Counted from the stretch's first letter, positions 1 through 8,887 are shown. The stretch: 26,427 nt of DNA from Bacillota bacterium (GCA_023412275.1 JAEYNY010000002.1:1-26427); one strand, 5' to 3'. Translations and numbers: made by a program. Notes: a model not told the origin generated them from the letters alone.

Positions 1-28
1 ATATAACTTCATATACAAAGGAGAAATT

Positions 29-907
29 ATGAACATTCAATGGTTTCCGGGGCATATGGCAAAAACAAGAAGGTTGATAGCCGAGAATTTAAAGCTTGTT
101 GATGTTATTATTGAGCTTCTTGATGCAAGAATACCATTTAGCAGCAGAAATCCTGAAATTAATTCATTAATAAATAATAAACCCAGATTGGTTGCTTTCA
201 ATAAATCTGACCTTGCAGATGATAGAATATCAAGGCAGTGGATAAAGTGGTATGCTGACCAAGGAATTGATTGCATTCTAATTAATTCCATAAATGGAAA
301 AGGACTTAATGAAATTAAAGCCAGAGCCAGGGAATTAATGTCTGAAAAAATAGAGCGTAACAAGGCAAAGGGAAAGTTATTTACCCCTGTGAGAACCATG
401 GTTGTAGGTATTCCCAATGTAGGTAAGTCATCTTTTATAAACAAAATTGTTGGTAGGGCAACAGCGGTTACCGGTGATAGGCCCGGTGTAACCAGAGGTA
501 AGCAATGGATACGAATAAACTCAGAAATGGAGCTTCTTGATACACCCGGTATACTATGGCCGAAGTTCGAAGATCAGGAAGTGGGTATGAACCTTGCTTT
601 TACAGGAGCCATTAAGGATGATATTATGGACACAGGTGAAGTTGCCATGGAGCTTCTTCACAGGTTGTCTAAAACATATAATACCGAGCTTTGTACTCGA
701 TTCAAACTTGATCCTGAAGCTATAAAGGACATGATACCACTTGAATTATTGGAGACGGTTGGAAGAAAAAGAGGGTGCATTGTTTCAAAAGGTGAAATAG
801 ATTATTCGAGAATTTCAGCTATAGTTCTGGATGAATTCAGGGGTGGCAAGATAGGACGAATAACCCTTGAGAAGCCAGGTGACAGGGCTGAAACAAAGAC
901 GGAATAG
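29..907 (+). CDS. rbgA: Ribosome biogenesis GTPase RbgA (YlqF)
   Basis: A circularly permuted GTPase that acts in late assembly of the 50S ribosomal subunit in the cytoplasm. In the 292-residue protein the G4 motif NKSD (residues 58-61) comes before the G1 loop GIPNVGKSS (127-135) and the G3 motif DTPG (171-174), which is the hallmark of the YlqF/YawG group. The N-terminal stretch IQWFPGHMAK is also typical of the family. The length fits the family. The start ATG follows AAGGAG at 18-23. It is the first gene of a block whose order (rbgA, rnhB, ylqG-like, ylqH-like) matches Bacillus subtilis, which supports the call. A hairpin terminator follows directly, so it may be transcribed apart from rnhB. 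Confidence 0.96.
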   Translation: MNIQWFPGHMAKTRRLIAENLKLVDVIIELLDARIPFSSRNPEINSLINNKPRLVAFNKSDLADDRISRQWIKWYADQGIDCILINSINGKGLNEIKARARELMSEKIERNKAKGKLFTPVRTMVVGIPNVGKSSFINKIVGRATAVTGDRPGVTRGKQWIRINSEMELLDTPGILWPKFEDQEVGMNLAFTGAIKDDIMDTGEVAMELLHRLSKTYNTELCTRFKLDPEAIKDMIPLELLETVGRKRGCIVSKGEIDYSRISAIVLDEFRGGKIGRITLEKPGDRAETKTE

Positions 908-912
908 AATTT

Positions 913-943
913 AAAAAGGTTGCCCTTTTAGGGCAGCCTTTTT
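913..943 (+). terminator. Rho-independent terminator after rbgA
   Basis: The arms AAAAAGGTTGCCC (913-925) and GGGCAGCCTTTTT (931-943) form a 13-bp stem with one G-U pair around a TTTTA loop, ending in a run of T. Confidence 0.85.
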
Positions 944-1037
944 ATGGCAAGAGCCATTTATTTATAACACTAGACATTACAAATAATATATAATAAAGTA
1001 AATGCATTTTATTATATTGTACATATGGAGAATGAAA

Positions 1038-1805
1038 ATGGGAAATTTAACACTTAAGCAAATTCAGGAAGAGGCTCAAAAGCGTTCAGTTCAGGAGGCA
1101 ATTGAGTACTTGTCAACTTTACATAACACGGGTTTTAAAGTAGATAAGTTACTAGAAAAGTATTATAGACTAAAAGAAAAGTATGAAAAGGAAATGGAAC
1201 GCCTTCATAATATGCTCTGCTTTGAAAGACAAGCAATAAGTGAAGGTTTTGATTATATTGCAGGTGTTGACGAAGCAGGACGCGGGCCTCTGGCCGGCCC
1301 TGTAGTTGCAGCAGCTGTTGTTTTACCTAAGGGACTGACCATAGAAGGTGTAAATGATTCAAAAAAACTTTCAGAGGCCCAAAGAGAAAAATTGTTTGAC
1401 GAAATTAAAGAAAAAGCCCTTTCTTATGGGATTTCAGTTATTGATGAAAAATACATAGACGAAGTTAATATTTTAAATGCTACAAAAAGGGCAATGGCCG
1501 ATGCAATAAGTCAGCTTAATCCCATTGCCGATTGTATTCTTTTGGATGCTGTAAGCCTTGATAATATTAGCACAAAGCAGATTCCTATTATAAAGGGCGA
1601 CAGCTTGAGTCTGTCTATTGCTGCAGCTTCAATTCTTGCAAAGGTTACAAGAGACAGGCTTTTAATAGAATATGATGTAAAATATCCTCAGTACGGGTTT
1701 GCTGCACACAAGGGTTATGGAACTCCACAACATATTTCTGCTATTAAAAAATTCGGTCTTTGTCCGATACATAGATTAAGCTTTGTTAAAAATTTCGTGG
1801 AGTGA
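1038..1805 (+). CDS. rnhB: Ribonuclease HII
   Basis: Cleaves the RNA strand of RNA-DNA hybrids and removes misincorporated ribonucleotides. From the chosen start the protein has 255 residues, the same size as I recall for the B. subtilis enzyme. The hallmark motif VDEAGRGPLAGP holds the first acidic pair (Asp78, Glu79). The LLDA motif gives Asp170 and the KGD motif Asp188, completing the four-carboxylate metal site. The N-terminal ~65 residues are charged and helical, as in other Firmicute RNase HII proteins. An upstream in-frame ATG at 1002 exists, but GGAG at 1027-1030 sits 7 nt before the ATG at 1038, so I prefer that start. TATAAT at 989-994 could be a -10 element, but no good -35 is seen. 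Confidence 0.95.
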   Translation: MGNLTLKQIQEEAQKRSVQEAIEYLSTLHNTGFKVDKLLEKYYRLKEKYEKEMERLHNMLCFERQAISEGFDYIAGVDEAGRGPLAGPVVAAAVVLPKGLTIEGVNDSKKLSEAQREKLFDEIKEKALSYGISVIDEKYIDEVNILNATKRAMADAISQLNPIADCILLDAVSLDNISTKQIPIIKGDSLSLSIAAASILAKVTRDRLLIEYDVKYPQYGFAAHKGYGTPQHISAIKKFGLCPIHRLSFVKNFVE

Positions 1806-1861
1806 TACATATTCTTCAGAGATTTGCATAGCAATTTATTGTCTGGTTGGAGGATAAGAGA

Positions 1862-3637
1862 TTGAGAATAGATGGGTTAGCAGCAGGTCAAATAAATATT
1901 TCAAATAACAATACAGATATTCTGAATAAGCTTAAACCTGGTGACGTAATCAGGGCACAGGTACTTGAAAACAGCGGAGAAGAGCTGACCATAAAGCTTT
2001 CAGACGGTTCAGAAGTACATGCAAATGCCTTAACAACCATAAATGCAAAAGAAGGAGACTTTGTCAACTTTGTTTTCAAGGGAACAGAGGGTGGTAAGCT
2101 TGTTCTTGAGTCTTTAGGCACTAACTCGACGCAGTCTGTTAACGAGGCTCTTGTAAACGCTAAAAGTGCTTTAGCTTTAATTAATGTACCTATTTCCGAC
2201 AAAAATATAGAAATGGCGATGGCATTACTTAAACAAAATTTACCTGTAACCAATGAATCCTTGATAAAAATGGAGGAGTTGACAAGTGTTAACAAAGGGT
2301 TAAAGGCGGATGTAGCTGCTTTTCTTATAGCTTCAAAATTATCTGATAATAAAAATAATATAGAAAAGTTGCAAAGTCTGCTTTCCGGGCGTTTAAAAAT
2401 AACAGATAACATAAGTGGTCTTATAAAACTTGTGGAGGGTGCAGGGGAAACTGAACCTCCTAAAACGCCACAAGAAATTGTTAACAGACTTGCAAGTCTC
2501 GTGAAGGAAAGCAATGAAAATATACCTGTAAAAGCAGCTGTTATGGACAATCTCCTTGAAAGGCTTACTTCCGGCATAAAAATGAAGTTCGGAAGTGCTG
2601 AGGGCATAGTTGAGGGAAATAGTGCAAGTAATAGCTCTGCCGGAAAATCAGGAGCACCACTCTCCACCGGAAATAGTCCCTCTACAGTTGTACAAAGTTC
2701 CGCTGCATCTGAAAACCAGGTAAATAAGGCAAATACTCAAAACAGTCAGGCTAAAACTGAAACGAATCAGTTATTGCGTGCAGAGAATGGTTTTGGCATA
2801 GATAACAGCATAACTCAGTCACCACTTACAAAGACAGACCTGCCTGTACTCAAGGAACTAAGAAGCCAACTTCAAACAATTGCAGAAGGACCAAAACTTA
2901 CTCAAGAACAATTTACGGCTATTAAATATATTGCCAAGGAAATTAGCAATACTATTGACAAAATAGGATTGAGACAGCAGGAATTAGATAACTTCAACTT
3001 CGATGCAGGTAAGCAGCATATTATAAAGGATGCGGTTAATACTCTTAAAAACTTAGTTGTTAGAATAGACCGGCAGAATAACGAGGAAATTAATCCTGTA
3101 AAGTTTTATAATGAGTTGGAAAGCTCCTTAACAGTAGCAAAAAATGCAATACAACATTTGCCTTCCGTAGTTAGGGAAGCAGCGGTAAACATAGTCAATA
3201 GTTTGGAGAGTAATGTTAATTTTATAAACCAACTGAATAATTACAGTTCATATGTTCAGCTTCCCCTAAGCATATTCAACCAAAACACTACCGGTGAACT
3301 TTATATGCTTAAAAAAGGTTCCAAGACAAAAAAACTGGATCCGTCGAATTTAACAGTACTTCTTTCATTGGAAACAAACAATATCGGAAGGATAGATACT
3401 TTACTAAGCATAAAAGAAAAGGATGTAAGCACAAATTTCAGGCTTGAAGACAGCGGAGTTTTCAATATTTTAAAGGACAGCCACAAGATGCTGTACAATT
3501 CACTGCTAGAAAAGGGCTTTAGGTTAGTGGACTTTACTTACAAGCTCTTAGAAGATCCAATCAGCATTGTTAATTTTGAAGAAGAAGCTAAAAAAGAATT
3601 TATAAAAACACCAAATAATATAGATATTTTAGTGTAA
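1862..3637 (+). CDS. YlqG-like protein with FliK-like C-terminal domain
   Basis: A large protein (591 aa) of unproven function. The first ~85 residues look like a small beta-rich domain. The middle (~240-300) is rich in Ser, Asn, Gln and Ala and probably disordered. Residues ~440-560 resemble the C-terminal domain of flagellar hook-length proteins (Flg_hook family), including a stretch reading LPLSIF, then TGELYMLKKG, and a segment on scoring or sensing a short beta-hairpin. No signal peptide or membrane helix is seen. The start is TTG at 1862, 8 nt after GGAGG (1849-1853); an in-frame TTG at 1847 overlaps that ribosome site and is less likely. Its position between rnhB and the FlhB-tail gene matches B. 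subtilis ylqG. The C-terminal domain assignment is by eye and is the less certain part. Confidence 0.75.
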   Translation: MRIDGLAAGQINISNNNTDILNKLKPGDVIRAQVLENSGEELTIKLSDGSEVHANALTTINAKEGDFVNFVFKGTEGGKLVLESLGTNSTQSVNEALVNAKSALALINVPISDKNIEMAMALLKQNLPVTNESLIKMEELTSVNKGLKADVAAFLIASKLSDNKNNIEKLQSLLSGRLKITDNISGLIKLVEGAGETEPPKTPQEIVNRLASLVKESNENIPVKAAVMDNLLERLTSGIKMKFGSAEGIVEGNSASNSSAGKSGAPLSTGNSPSTVVQSSAASENQVNKANTQNSQAKTETNQLLRAENGFGIDNSITQSPLTKTDLPVLKELRSQLQTIAEGPKLTQEQFTAIKYIAKEISNTIDKIGLRQQELDNFNFDAGKQHIIKDAVNTLKNLVVRIDRQNNEEINPVKFYNELESSLTVAKNAIQHLPSVVREAAVNIVNSLESNVNFINQLNNYSSYVQLPLSIFNQNTTGELYMLKKGSKTKKLDPSNLTVLLSLETNNIGRIDTLLSIKEKDVSTNFRLEDSGVFNILKDSHKMLYNSLLEKGFRLVDFTYKLLEDPISIVNFEEEAKKEFIKTPNNIDILV

Positions 3638-3676
3638 ATACAGCAACAACGAAAATACGAATGGTGGGGATGTCGG

Positions 3677-3973
3677 TTGAAGGAAGATAACGTAAAAAAA
3701 CAAATAAAACATGCAGCTGCCCTGCAATATTCACCTGAAACTGACGCAGCTCCTAGAATAGTTGCAGCCGGAAAGGGCCAAATAGCAGAGCGTATTATTC
3801 AGAGGGCACAGGATAGTAATGTTCCATTATATCAGGACATTAATCTTGCACAGACCCTTTCTGCTTTAAGTATAGGGGATGAAATACCTCCTGAAATATA
3901 TGAAGTAGTAGCAGAGATACTTATATTTATAGGCTGTGTAGATGAAAGCTATGGAGATTTGTACGATGACTGA
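3677..3973 (+). CDS. ylqH: FlhB cytoplasmic-domain homologue (YlqH-like)
   Basis: A 98-residue protein matching only the cytoplasmic C-terminal part of FlhB, the flagellar export switch protein. APRIVAAGKGQIAERI, VPLYQDINLAQTL and IGDEIPPEIYEVVAEIL line up with the conserved FlhB tail. The Asn-Pro-Thr-His autocleavage motif is not there: the matching place reads Gln-Ile-Lys-His, so the protein resembles the free FlhB fragment made after cleavage. There are no membrane helices. It starts at TTG 3677 after GGGGA (3666-3670); an ATG at 3670 hits a stop after six codons. It follows the FliK-like gene by 39 nt and overlaps yraN by 8 nt, so the three are probably co-transcribed. Its role is unknown. 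Confidence 0.9.
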   Translation: MKEDNVKKQIKHAAALQYSPETDAAPRIVAAGKGQIAERIIQRAQDSNVPLYQDINLAQTLSALSIGDEIPPEIYEVVAEILIFIGCVDESYGDLYDD

Positions 3974-4346
3974 TACAAATAAAAGGCAAATTGGAGCCGC
4001 CGGTGAAAAGGAAGCAGCCGAATTTCTTCAAAGAAACGGATACACTATTCTGAAAACAAATTACAGAGTAGGACGTTTAGGAGAAATAGATATAATTGCC
4101 AATGAAACGGAATACACTTGTTTTATAGAGGTTAAAACCAGAAGAACAAGTACATTCGGAACACCAGGGGAAGCAGTTACTAGAACTAAACAGCAGAAGA
4201 TTCGTCAAATAGCAACTATCTACCTGACAAACACAAGAAAAATGGATACCAAGGTTAGATTTGATGTTATTGAAATATTAATGGATAAATCAATGGGAAG
4301 TTCAAATAACGTAAAAAGTATAAACCTTATAAAAGACGCCTTTTAA
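3966..4346 (+). CDS. yraN: YraN/UPF0102 family putative endonuclease
   Basis: A 126-residue protein with the restriction-endonuclease-like fold typical of UPF0102: RQIGAAGEKEAAEFL near the start, then GEIDIIA (Asp-Ile-Asp type metal motif) and FIEVKTR, the Glu-x-Lys part of a PD-(D/E)xK site. The family's exact substrate is not settled; a structure-specific nuclease or recombination role is suspected. I chose ATG 3966 because GGAG (3953-3956) lies 9 nt upstream and it gives the usual family length. A longer reading from 3942 adds eight residues inside the ylqH end. The gene overlaps ylqH by 8 nt, which suggests translational coupling. Confidence 0.92.
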   Translation: MTDTNKRQIGAAGEKEAAEFLQRNGYTILKTNYRVGRLGEIDIIANETEYTCFIEVKTRRTSTFGTPGEAVTRTKQQKIRQIATIYLTNTRKMDTKVRFDVIEILMDKSMGSSNNVKSINLIKDAF

Positions 4347-4385
4347 TTAAGCGAGAATTTAAATCATTAAAATGGAGATGACAGC

Positions 4386-5324
4386 ATGACTTTTGTTGAT
4401 GCACATTGTGATACCATTACAACTATAATGAAAACAGGAGGAACCCTGAAAAGTAATACCGGTCATATTGATATAGACAGATTAAAAAAGTATGATAGCT
4501 TCGTTCAGTTCTTTGCAGCATTTATTTCTCCTGAACAGGCAAAAATGGGGGCTTTGAGGCGGACACTTGATATTATTGACAAACTTTACAGAGAAATTGA
4601 AATTAATAAGAACGATATAATGTTATGTCGTAATTACAACGATATAGTAAATGCAATAAATAGTGGTAAAGTAGCTGCCGTTCTAACCATTGAGGGCGGG
4701 GAAGCTCTTGAGGGAAGCTTATCTGTATTGCGTATACTTTACCAACTGGGTGTAAGGGCAATAACGCTTACTTGGAACTTTAGAAACCAGATTGCTGATG
4801 GTGTAGCTGACTCTGTAACAAATGGAGGTCTTACACCCTTTGGCAGAGAGGTAGTTGCTGAAATGAACAGACTGGGAATGATGGTTGATGTATCCCATCT
4901 GTCAGAGGCAGGTTTTTGGGATGTAATACATCTTTCGTCGGCACCGATAATAGCTTCCCATTCCAATGCTAAAAAGATTTGCAGGCACAGTAGAAATTTA
5001 ACAGACGAACAGCTTCTTGCATTGAAAAAAAACGGAGGGGTAACAGGTATAAATTTATACCCATTTTTCGTAATCAATGATGGGAAAGCTGAAATGAAAC
5101 ACGTCATATCTCATATTGAGCATATTGTAGGACTTACAGGTGAGGATACTCTTGGACTTGGATCTGATTTTGACGGAATAGATAAAACGCCAGTAGGACT
5201 TGAAGGAGTACAGTACTTCCCGGATTTAATCAACGAACTGTTGAAATTGAATTATAGTGAATCACTTATAAATAAAATTGCAGGAGAAAATTTTTTAAGA
5301 GTGATAAAGACGGTTGTTAAGTAA
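4386..5324 (+). CDS. Membrane dipeptidase, peptidase family M19
   Basis: A zinc dipeptidase of the renal dipeptidase family (312 aa), predicted to cleave dipeptides, possibly with D-residues at the second position. The metal ligands expected for the fold can be seen: His7 and Asp9 in VDAHCDT, the bridging Glu103 in TIEGGEAL, His171 in DVSHLS and His192 in ASHSN, and the late GLGSDFDG motif. There is no signal peptide, so the enzyme is probably cytoplasmic despite its family name. GGAG (4374-4377) lies 8 nt before the ATG. It follows yraN by 39 nt and may be the last gene of that operon; hairpins follow it. Confidence 0.93.
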   Translation: MTFVDAHCDTITTIMKTGGTLKSNTGHIDIDRLKKYDSFVQFFAAFISPEQAKMGALRRTLDIIDKLYREIEINKNDIMLCRNYNDIVNAINSGKVAAVLTIEGGEALEGSLSVLRILYQLGVRAITLTWNFRNQIADGVADSVTNGGLTPFGREVVAEMNRLGMMVDVSHLSEAGFWDVIHLSSAPIIASHSNAKKICRHSRNLTDEQLLALKKNGGVTGINLYPFFVINDGKAEMKHVISHIEHIVGLTGEDTLGLGSDFDGIDKTPVGLEGVQYFPDLINELLKLNYSESLINKIAGENFLRVIKTVVK

Positions 5325-5336
5325 AATATAATTTAC

Positions 5337-5416
5337 AAGCCGCTAATCTCAACTAATTAGGAAGGGGAGTATTAGCGGCTTATATCATTATTTTTGAAAA
5401 TGCCTTTGAAGGCATT
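5337..5416 (+). repeat. Two hairpins downstream of the dipeptidase gene
   Basis: AAGCCGCTAAT (5337-5347) pairs perfectly with ATTAGCGGCTT (5371-5381) across a 23-nt loop. A smaller hairpin, AATGCC with GGCATT, lies at 5399-5416. Neither is followed by a long T run, so they may slow or protect the 3' end rather than terminate. Confidence 0.6.
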
Positions 5417-5428
5417 CATGTCTGATGT

Positions 5429-5454
5429 GGAAGCCTTATAGGCTTCCTTTTTTT
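5429..5454 (+). terminator. Rho-independent terminator
   Basis: GGAAGCC (5429-5435), loop TTATA, GGCTTCC (5441-5447), then a run of T to 5454. This is the likely end of the transcript that includes the dipeptidase gene. Confidence 0.9.
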
Positions 5455-5844
5455 AGAAATAAGATGGAAGGTTACTTAAAATACTTCTGTTTCCAGCTGG
5501 TTCAGCCAAAAAAATTAAGGCACGGTTACGCTGGCACCTATGTAAGATAACCTAACATGAACTTATGTCTTATTTAGTTTACATAACGTTTTAATATGTT
5601 AATTATTATACAAAGTACACGTAGTAATGTCAATTAACAAAAAATATGCAATATCTGTATTTGTGACTATATATCATCTTAAATTAAAGAGATGCTATAA
5701 TCCCTTTTATTGCTATATTTCAACACAAAAAGCCATTTTGAAAACTAACTGCAGTTTGTTTTTCGGATTCCTGCATAATTACTAGAAAAAGTCTTTTAAA
5801 AAATATTAGAGGTTGTATTTTTTGAATTGGTAAGAACATAAAAC
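5455..5844. other. Non-coding stretch with one foldable element
   Basis: No gene is supported here. At 5470-5552, GGTTACTTA (5470-5478) can pair with TAAGATAACC (5543-5552) with one bulge. Nested inside are CCAGC (5493-5497) with GCTGG (5530-5534) and a short GCC/GGC pair (5505-5507, 5519-5521). It does not match any riboswitch consensus I know. The rest is A/T-rich with no clear structure, apart from a lone TATAAT at 5696-5701 without a partner -35. Confidence 0.4.
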
Positions 5845-5873
5845 TTGCAAATATTAATAATATGTATTAAAAT
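5845..5873 (+). promoter_or_regulatory. Sigma-A type promoter for the aminotransferase gene
   Basis: TTGCAA (5845-5850), a 17-bp spacer, and TAAAAT (5868-5873). Transcription would start near 5880, about 40 nt before the chosen ATG. Confidence 0.6.
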
Positions 5874-5920
5874 TGATATATGTTTGTTACAGGTCAAAAT
5901 GGCAATCGGAGGAGATAATT

Positions 5921-7198
5921 ATGAAGAGCTATAAAGATTTATCCAAAGAAGAATTAAAAAATGAAATTGAAATATTAGAAAAAAGATATAATGAATTTAA
6001 AGCACAGAATCTTAAACTCGATATGACCAGAGGCAAGCCCTGTGCTGAACAGCTTGATATAAGCATGGATATACTTGATATACCTGCCAAAGAACTCAGA
6101 AAGGCTGCAGATGGCACAGATTGCTTCAATTATGGGGTTCTCGACGGTATTTCGGAAGCAAAAGCACTTTTTGCTGAAATGCTGGAAGTAGGTACAGATG
6201 AAATTATGGTTGGAGGTAATTCCAGTCTGAATTTAATGTATGATACTATTGCAAGAGCTATGTCACTGGGTATTTTGGGAAGTACTCCATGGTCAAAGCT
6301 GGACAGTGTAAAATTCCTTTGTCCTAGTCCGGGATATGACAGACATTTTGCTATATGTGAATTATTTGGAATAGAAATGATTACCATAGATATGAAACAT
6401 GACGGACCTGATATGGATACCGTTGAAAAACTTGTTTCTGAAGACGAAAGTATAAAAGGTATATGGTGTGTTCCAAAATATAGCAATCCTGACGGAATCA
6501 CATATACTGACGAGGTTGTTAACAGATTTGCAAACCTGAAACCAAAGGCAAAGGATTTCAGAATATTCTGGGATAATGCTTATTGCGTACATCATCTGTC
6601 AGAAAATCCTGACAAATTGAAGAATATACTTAAAGCATGCAAGGATGCAGGAAATGAGAATATGGTATATATTTTCAGTTCAACATCAAAGATAAGCTTC
6701 CCGGGTGCAGGGGTTGCGGTAATGGCAACAAGTACTGAAAATTTAAAAGGAATCAAAAAGAGTCTTACTATACAAACAATAGGACACGATAAGATAAATC
6801 AATTAAGACATGCAAAGTACTTTAAAAATCTTGAGGGTATCAATACTCATATGAAAAAGCATGCCGACATATTGAAACCCAAATTCAATACAGTTCTTGA
6901 AATTTTAGATGAAGAACTTGGCGGAAAGGACATTGCTTCCTGGAATAAGCCAAACGGCGGATACTTTGTCAGCCTCAATACTATGGACAATTGTGCAAAA
7001 GAAGTTGCTAAGCTTGCAGGTGAAGCAGGTGTGGCATTAACTAAAGCAGGTGCTACATTCCCATATGGCAATGACCCTAGGGACAGGAACTTGAGAATAG
7101 CTCCAACAATGCCTCCGGTTGAGGAATTGAAGAAGGCAATAGAAGTTTTGGCAATATGTGTTCAGCTTGTAAGTGCTACTAAACTATTAAATAAATAA
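5921..7198 (+). CDS. Type Ic aspartate aminotransferase-like PLP enzyme
   Basis: A pyridoxal-phosphate aminotransferase of fold type I (425 aa). The early motif LDMTRGKPCAEQLD is characteristic of the Aminotran_MocR-type aspartate aminotransferases (class Ic, as in Corynebacterium AspT), which move the amino group between aspartate and 2-oxoglutarate. The probable Schiff-base lysine is Lys257 in SSTSKISFPGAG; the cofactor Asp and Tyr region reads FWDNAYCVHHL, and the substrate-carboxylate Arg lies in RNLRIAPTMPP. There is no DNA-binding domain, so it is not a MocR regulator. The start at 5921 is set by GGAGG (5908-5912), 8 nt away; a longer reading from 5873 would begin inside the promoter. 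It stands alone between promoter and terminator. Confidence 0.9.
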   Translation: MKSYKDLSKEELKNEIEILEKRYNEFKAQNLKLDMTRGKPCAEQLDISMDILDIPAKELRKAADGTDCFNYGVLDGISEAKALFAEMLEVGTDEIMVGGNSSLNLMYDTIARAMSLGILGSTPWSKLDSVKFLCPSPGYDRHFAICELFGIEMITIDMKHDGPDMDTVEKLVSEDESIKGIWCVPKYSNPDGITYTDEVVNRFANLKPKAKDFRIFWDNAYCVHHLSENPDKLKNILKACKDAGNENMVYIFSSTSKISFPGAGVAVMATSTENLKGIKKSLTIQTIGHDKINQLRHAKYFKNLEGINTHMKKHADILKPKFNTVLEILDEELGGKDIASWNKPNGGYFVSLNTMDNCAKEVAKLAGEAGVALTKAGATFPYGNDPRDRNLRIAPTMPPVEELKKAIEVLAICVQLVSATKLLNK

Positions 7199-7210
7199 TT
7201 ATTTTATAAA

Positions 7211-7278
7211 TAGCTTGAACAGGCACATTTTTCAAGCTATAATAATCCATGAGTTAGAATTGTAATGTCAATTACAAT
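7211..7278 (+). repeat. Two small hairpins after the aminotransferase gene
   Basis: TAGCTTGAA (7211-7219) pairs with TTCAAGCTA (7231-7239). ATTGTAAT (7259-7266) pairs with ATTACAAT (7271-7278) around a GTCA loop. They precede the real terminator. Confidence 0.6.
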
Positions 7279-7300
7279 CTCGTATTCATAAATGTCTAAA

Positions 7301-7327
7301 GCGGGATAGAATCCCGCACTTTTTTTT
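7301..7327 (+). terminator. Rho-independent terminator
   Basis: GCGGGAT (7301-7307), loop AGA, ATCCCGC (7311-7317), then T run 7320-7327. Ends the aminotransferase transcript. Confidence 0.92.
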
Positions 7328-7385
7328 GCAACTTTCAAATCCGAACATTTTTAAATTTATTGATGCAAATATTCGGTATATGTTG

Positions 7386-7391
7386 TATAAT
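7386..7391 (+). promoter_or_regulatory. Probable -10 element for purB
   Basis: A perfect TATAAT lies 58 nt before the purB start. No good -35 sits 17 bp upstream; TTGATG at 7360-7365 is 20 bp away. I see no PurR box or purine riboswitch. Confidence 0.45.
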
Positions 7392-7449
7392 ATTTGAGTG
7401 ACATGAGATATGATTAAATTAAATATTTTGTTAGTTGGGGGATTGTTGA

Positions 7450-8877
7450 ATGAAAAACGTTTATGAAAGTCCTTTTAATGCAAGATATGCAAGTAGTGAA
7501 ATGCAGCAAATTTTTTCACCAGATATGAAATTTACTACCTGGAGAAAACTCTGGATTGCACTGGCAGAAGCAGAAAAGGAACTGGGATTGAATATAACCG
7601 ATGCTCAAATTGAGCAAATGAAGAAAAATCAGGATAACATTAATTATGAAGTTGCCGAAAAGTATGAGAAAGAGTTCAGACATGATGTTATGTCTCATGT
7701 TCATGCTTTTGGTGAGCTTTGTCCCGACGCAAAGCCTATAATTCATCTTGGAGCAACATCCTGCTATGTAGGAGATAATACTGATATTATTGTAATGAAT
7801 GAAGCATTGAAACTTGTAAAAAGTAAAATGCTCATACTTATTAAGAAGCTTTCTGACTTTGCAATAGAATATAAGGATCTGCCGACTTTAGGTTTCACTC
7901 ACTACCAACCTGCACAGTTGGTTACAGTAGGTAAAAGAGCGACCTTGTGGATTCAAGAACTTCTGATGGACATGGAAGATTTGGAGCATGTAATAGATAA
8001 TATGAAACTCCTTGGCTCAAAGGGTACAACTGGTACGCAGGCAAGCTTTTTGAATCTATTTGACGGAGACCATGAAAAAGTTAAGAAAGCTGAAAAATTA
8101 ATCGCTGAAAAGATGGGCTTTAAAAATGTATTTGCCGTTTCAGGACAGACTTACCCAAGAAAGCTTGACAGCCGAGTTCTTGGTGTATTAAGCGCAATTG
8201 CACAAAGTGCTTACAAATTCAGTAATGATATGAGGCTGTTACAGAGTATGAAGGAAATAGAGGAACCTTTTGAAGAGAAGCAGATAGGTTCATCAGCAAT
8301 GGCATACAAACGTAATCCTATGAGATGTGAGAGAATTTCTTCCCTTGCAAGATATGTTATAGTTGATGCTTTAAATCCGGCTATTACAGCGTCTACACAG
8401 TGGTTTGAAAGAACACTTGATGACTCCGCAAACAAAAGAATTTCCGTACCGGAAGCTTTTCTTGCAATAGATGCAATACTTAACTTATATATTAATGTAG
8501 CAAGCGGGTTGGTAGTATATCCAAAGGTAATTACAAAGCACGTTATGGATGAACTTCCTTTTATGGCTACTGAGAATATAATGATGGAAGCCGTTAAGCG
8601 TGGGGGAGACAGACAAGAACTTCATGAATTGATAAGAACTCATTCAATGGAAGCCGGCAAGCGTGTCAAAGTTGATGGTGAGAAAAACGATCTCATCGAA
8701 AGGATTGCAGAAGACGCACGTTTTGGAATGACTCTCGAAGAACTGAATTCAGTGTTGGAGCCAAAGAACTATATAGGAAGAAGTCCAGAGCAGGTTGTTG
8801 AATTCATAGCTAATGAAGTTACCCCGATACTAAGTAAAGAACACTTAGCTGATATTCAGGTTGATTTGAAAGTTTAA
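7450..8877 (+). CDS. purB: Adenylosuccinate lyase
   Basis: Splits SAICAR to AICAR and adenylosuccinate to AMP, each time releasing fumarate, in purine synthesis. The fumarase/aspartase signature is present as GSSAMAYKRNP (residues 280-290), with the HLGATSCYVGDN segment and the catalytic His151 in GFTHYQPAQL. At 475 residues it fits the longer form of the family, as in animals and many clostridia. ATG follows a GGGGGA stretch (7437-7442). It is not in a purine operon: a terminator lies upstream and a regulator gene with its own promoter follows. Confidence 0.96.
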   Translation: MKNVYESPFNARYASSEMQQIFSPDMKFTTWRKLWIALAEAEKELGLNITDAQIEQMKKNQDNINYEVAEKYEKEFRHDVMSHVHAFGELCPDAKPIIHLGATSCYVGDNTDIIVMNEALKLVKSKMLILIKKLSDFAIEYKDLPTLGFTHYQPAQLVTVGKRATLWIQELLMDMEDLEHVIDNMKLLGSKGTTGTQASFLNLFDGDHEKVKKAEKLIAEKMGFKNVFAVSGQTYPRKLDSRVLGVLSAIAQSAYKFSNDMRLLQSMKEIEEPFEEKQIGSSAMAYKRNPMRCERISSLARYVIVDALNPAITASTQWFERTLDDSANKRISVPEAFLAIDAILNLYINVASGLVVYPKVITKHVMDELPFMATENIMMEAVKRGGDRQELHELIRTHSMEAGKRVKVDGEKNDLIERIAEDARFGMTLEELNSVLEPKNYIGRSPEQVVEFIANEVTPILSKEHLADIQVDLKV

Positions 8878-8887
8878 AATATTTGTA

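Noticed and set aside
5921..7198. Aminotransferase as a MocR-type transcription regulator
   Set aside because: The family name is misleading: there is no N-terminal winged helix, and the length fits the enzyme alone.
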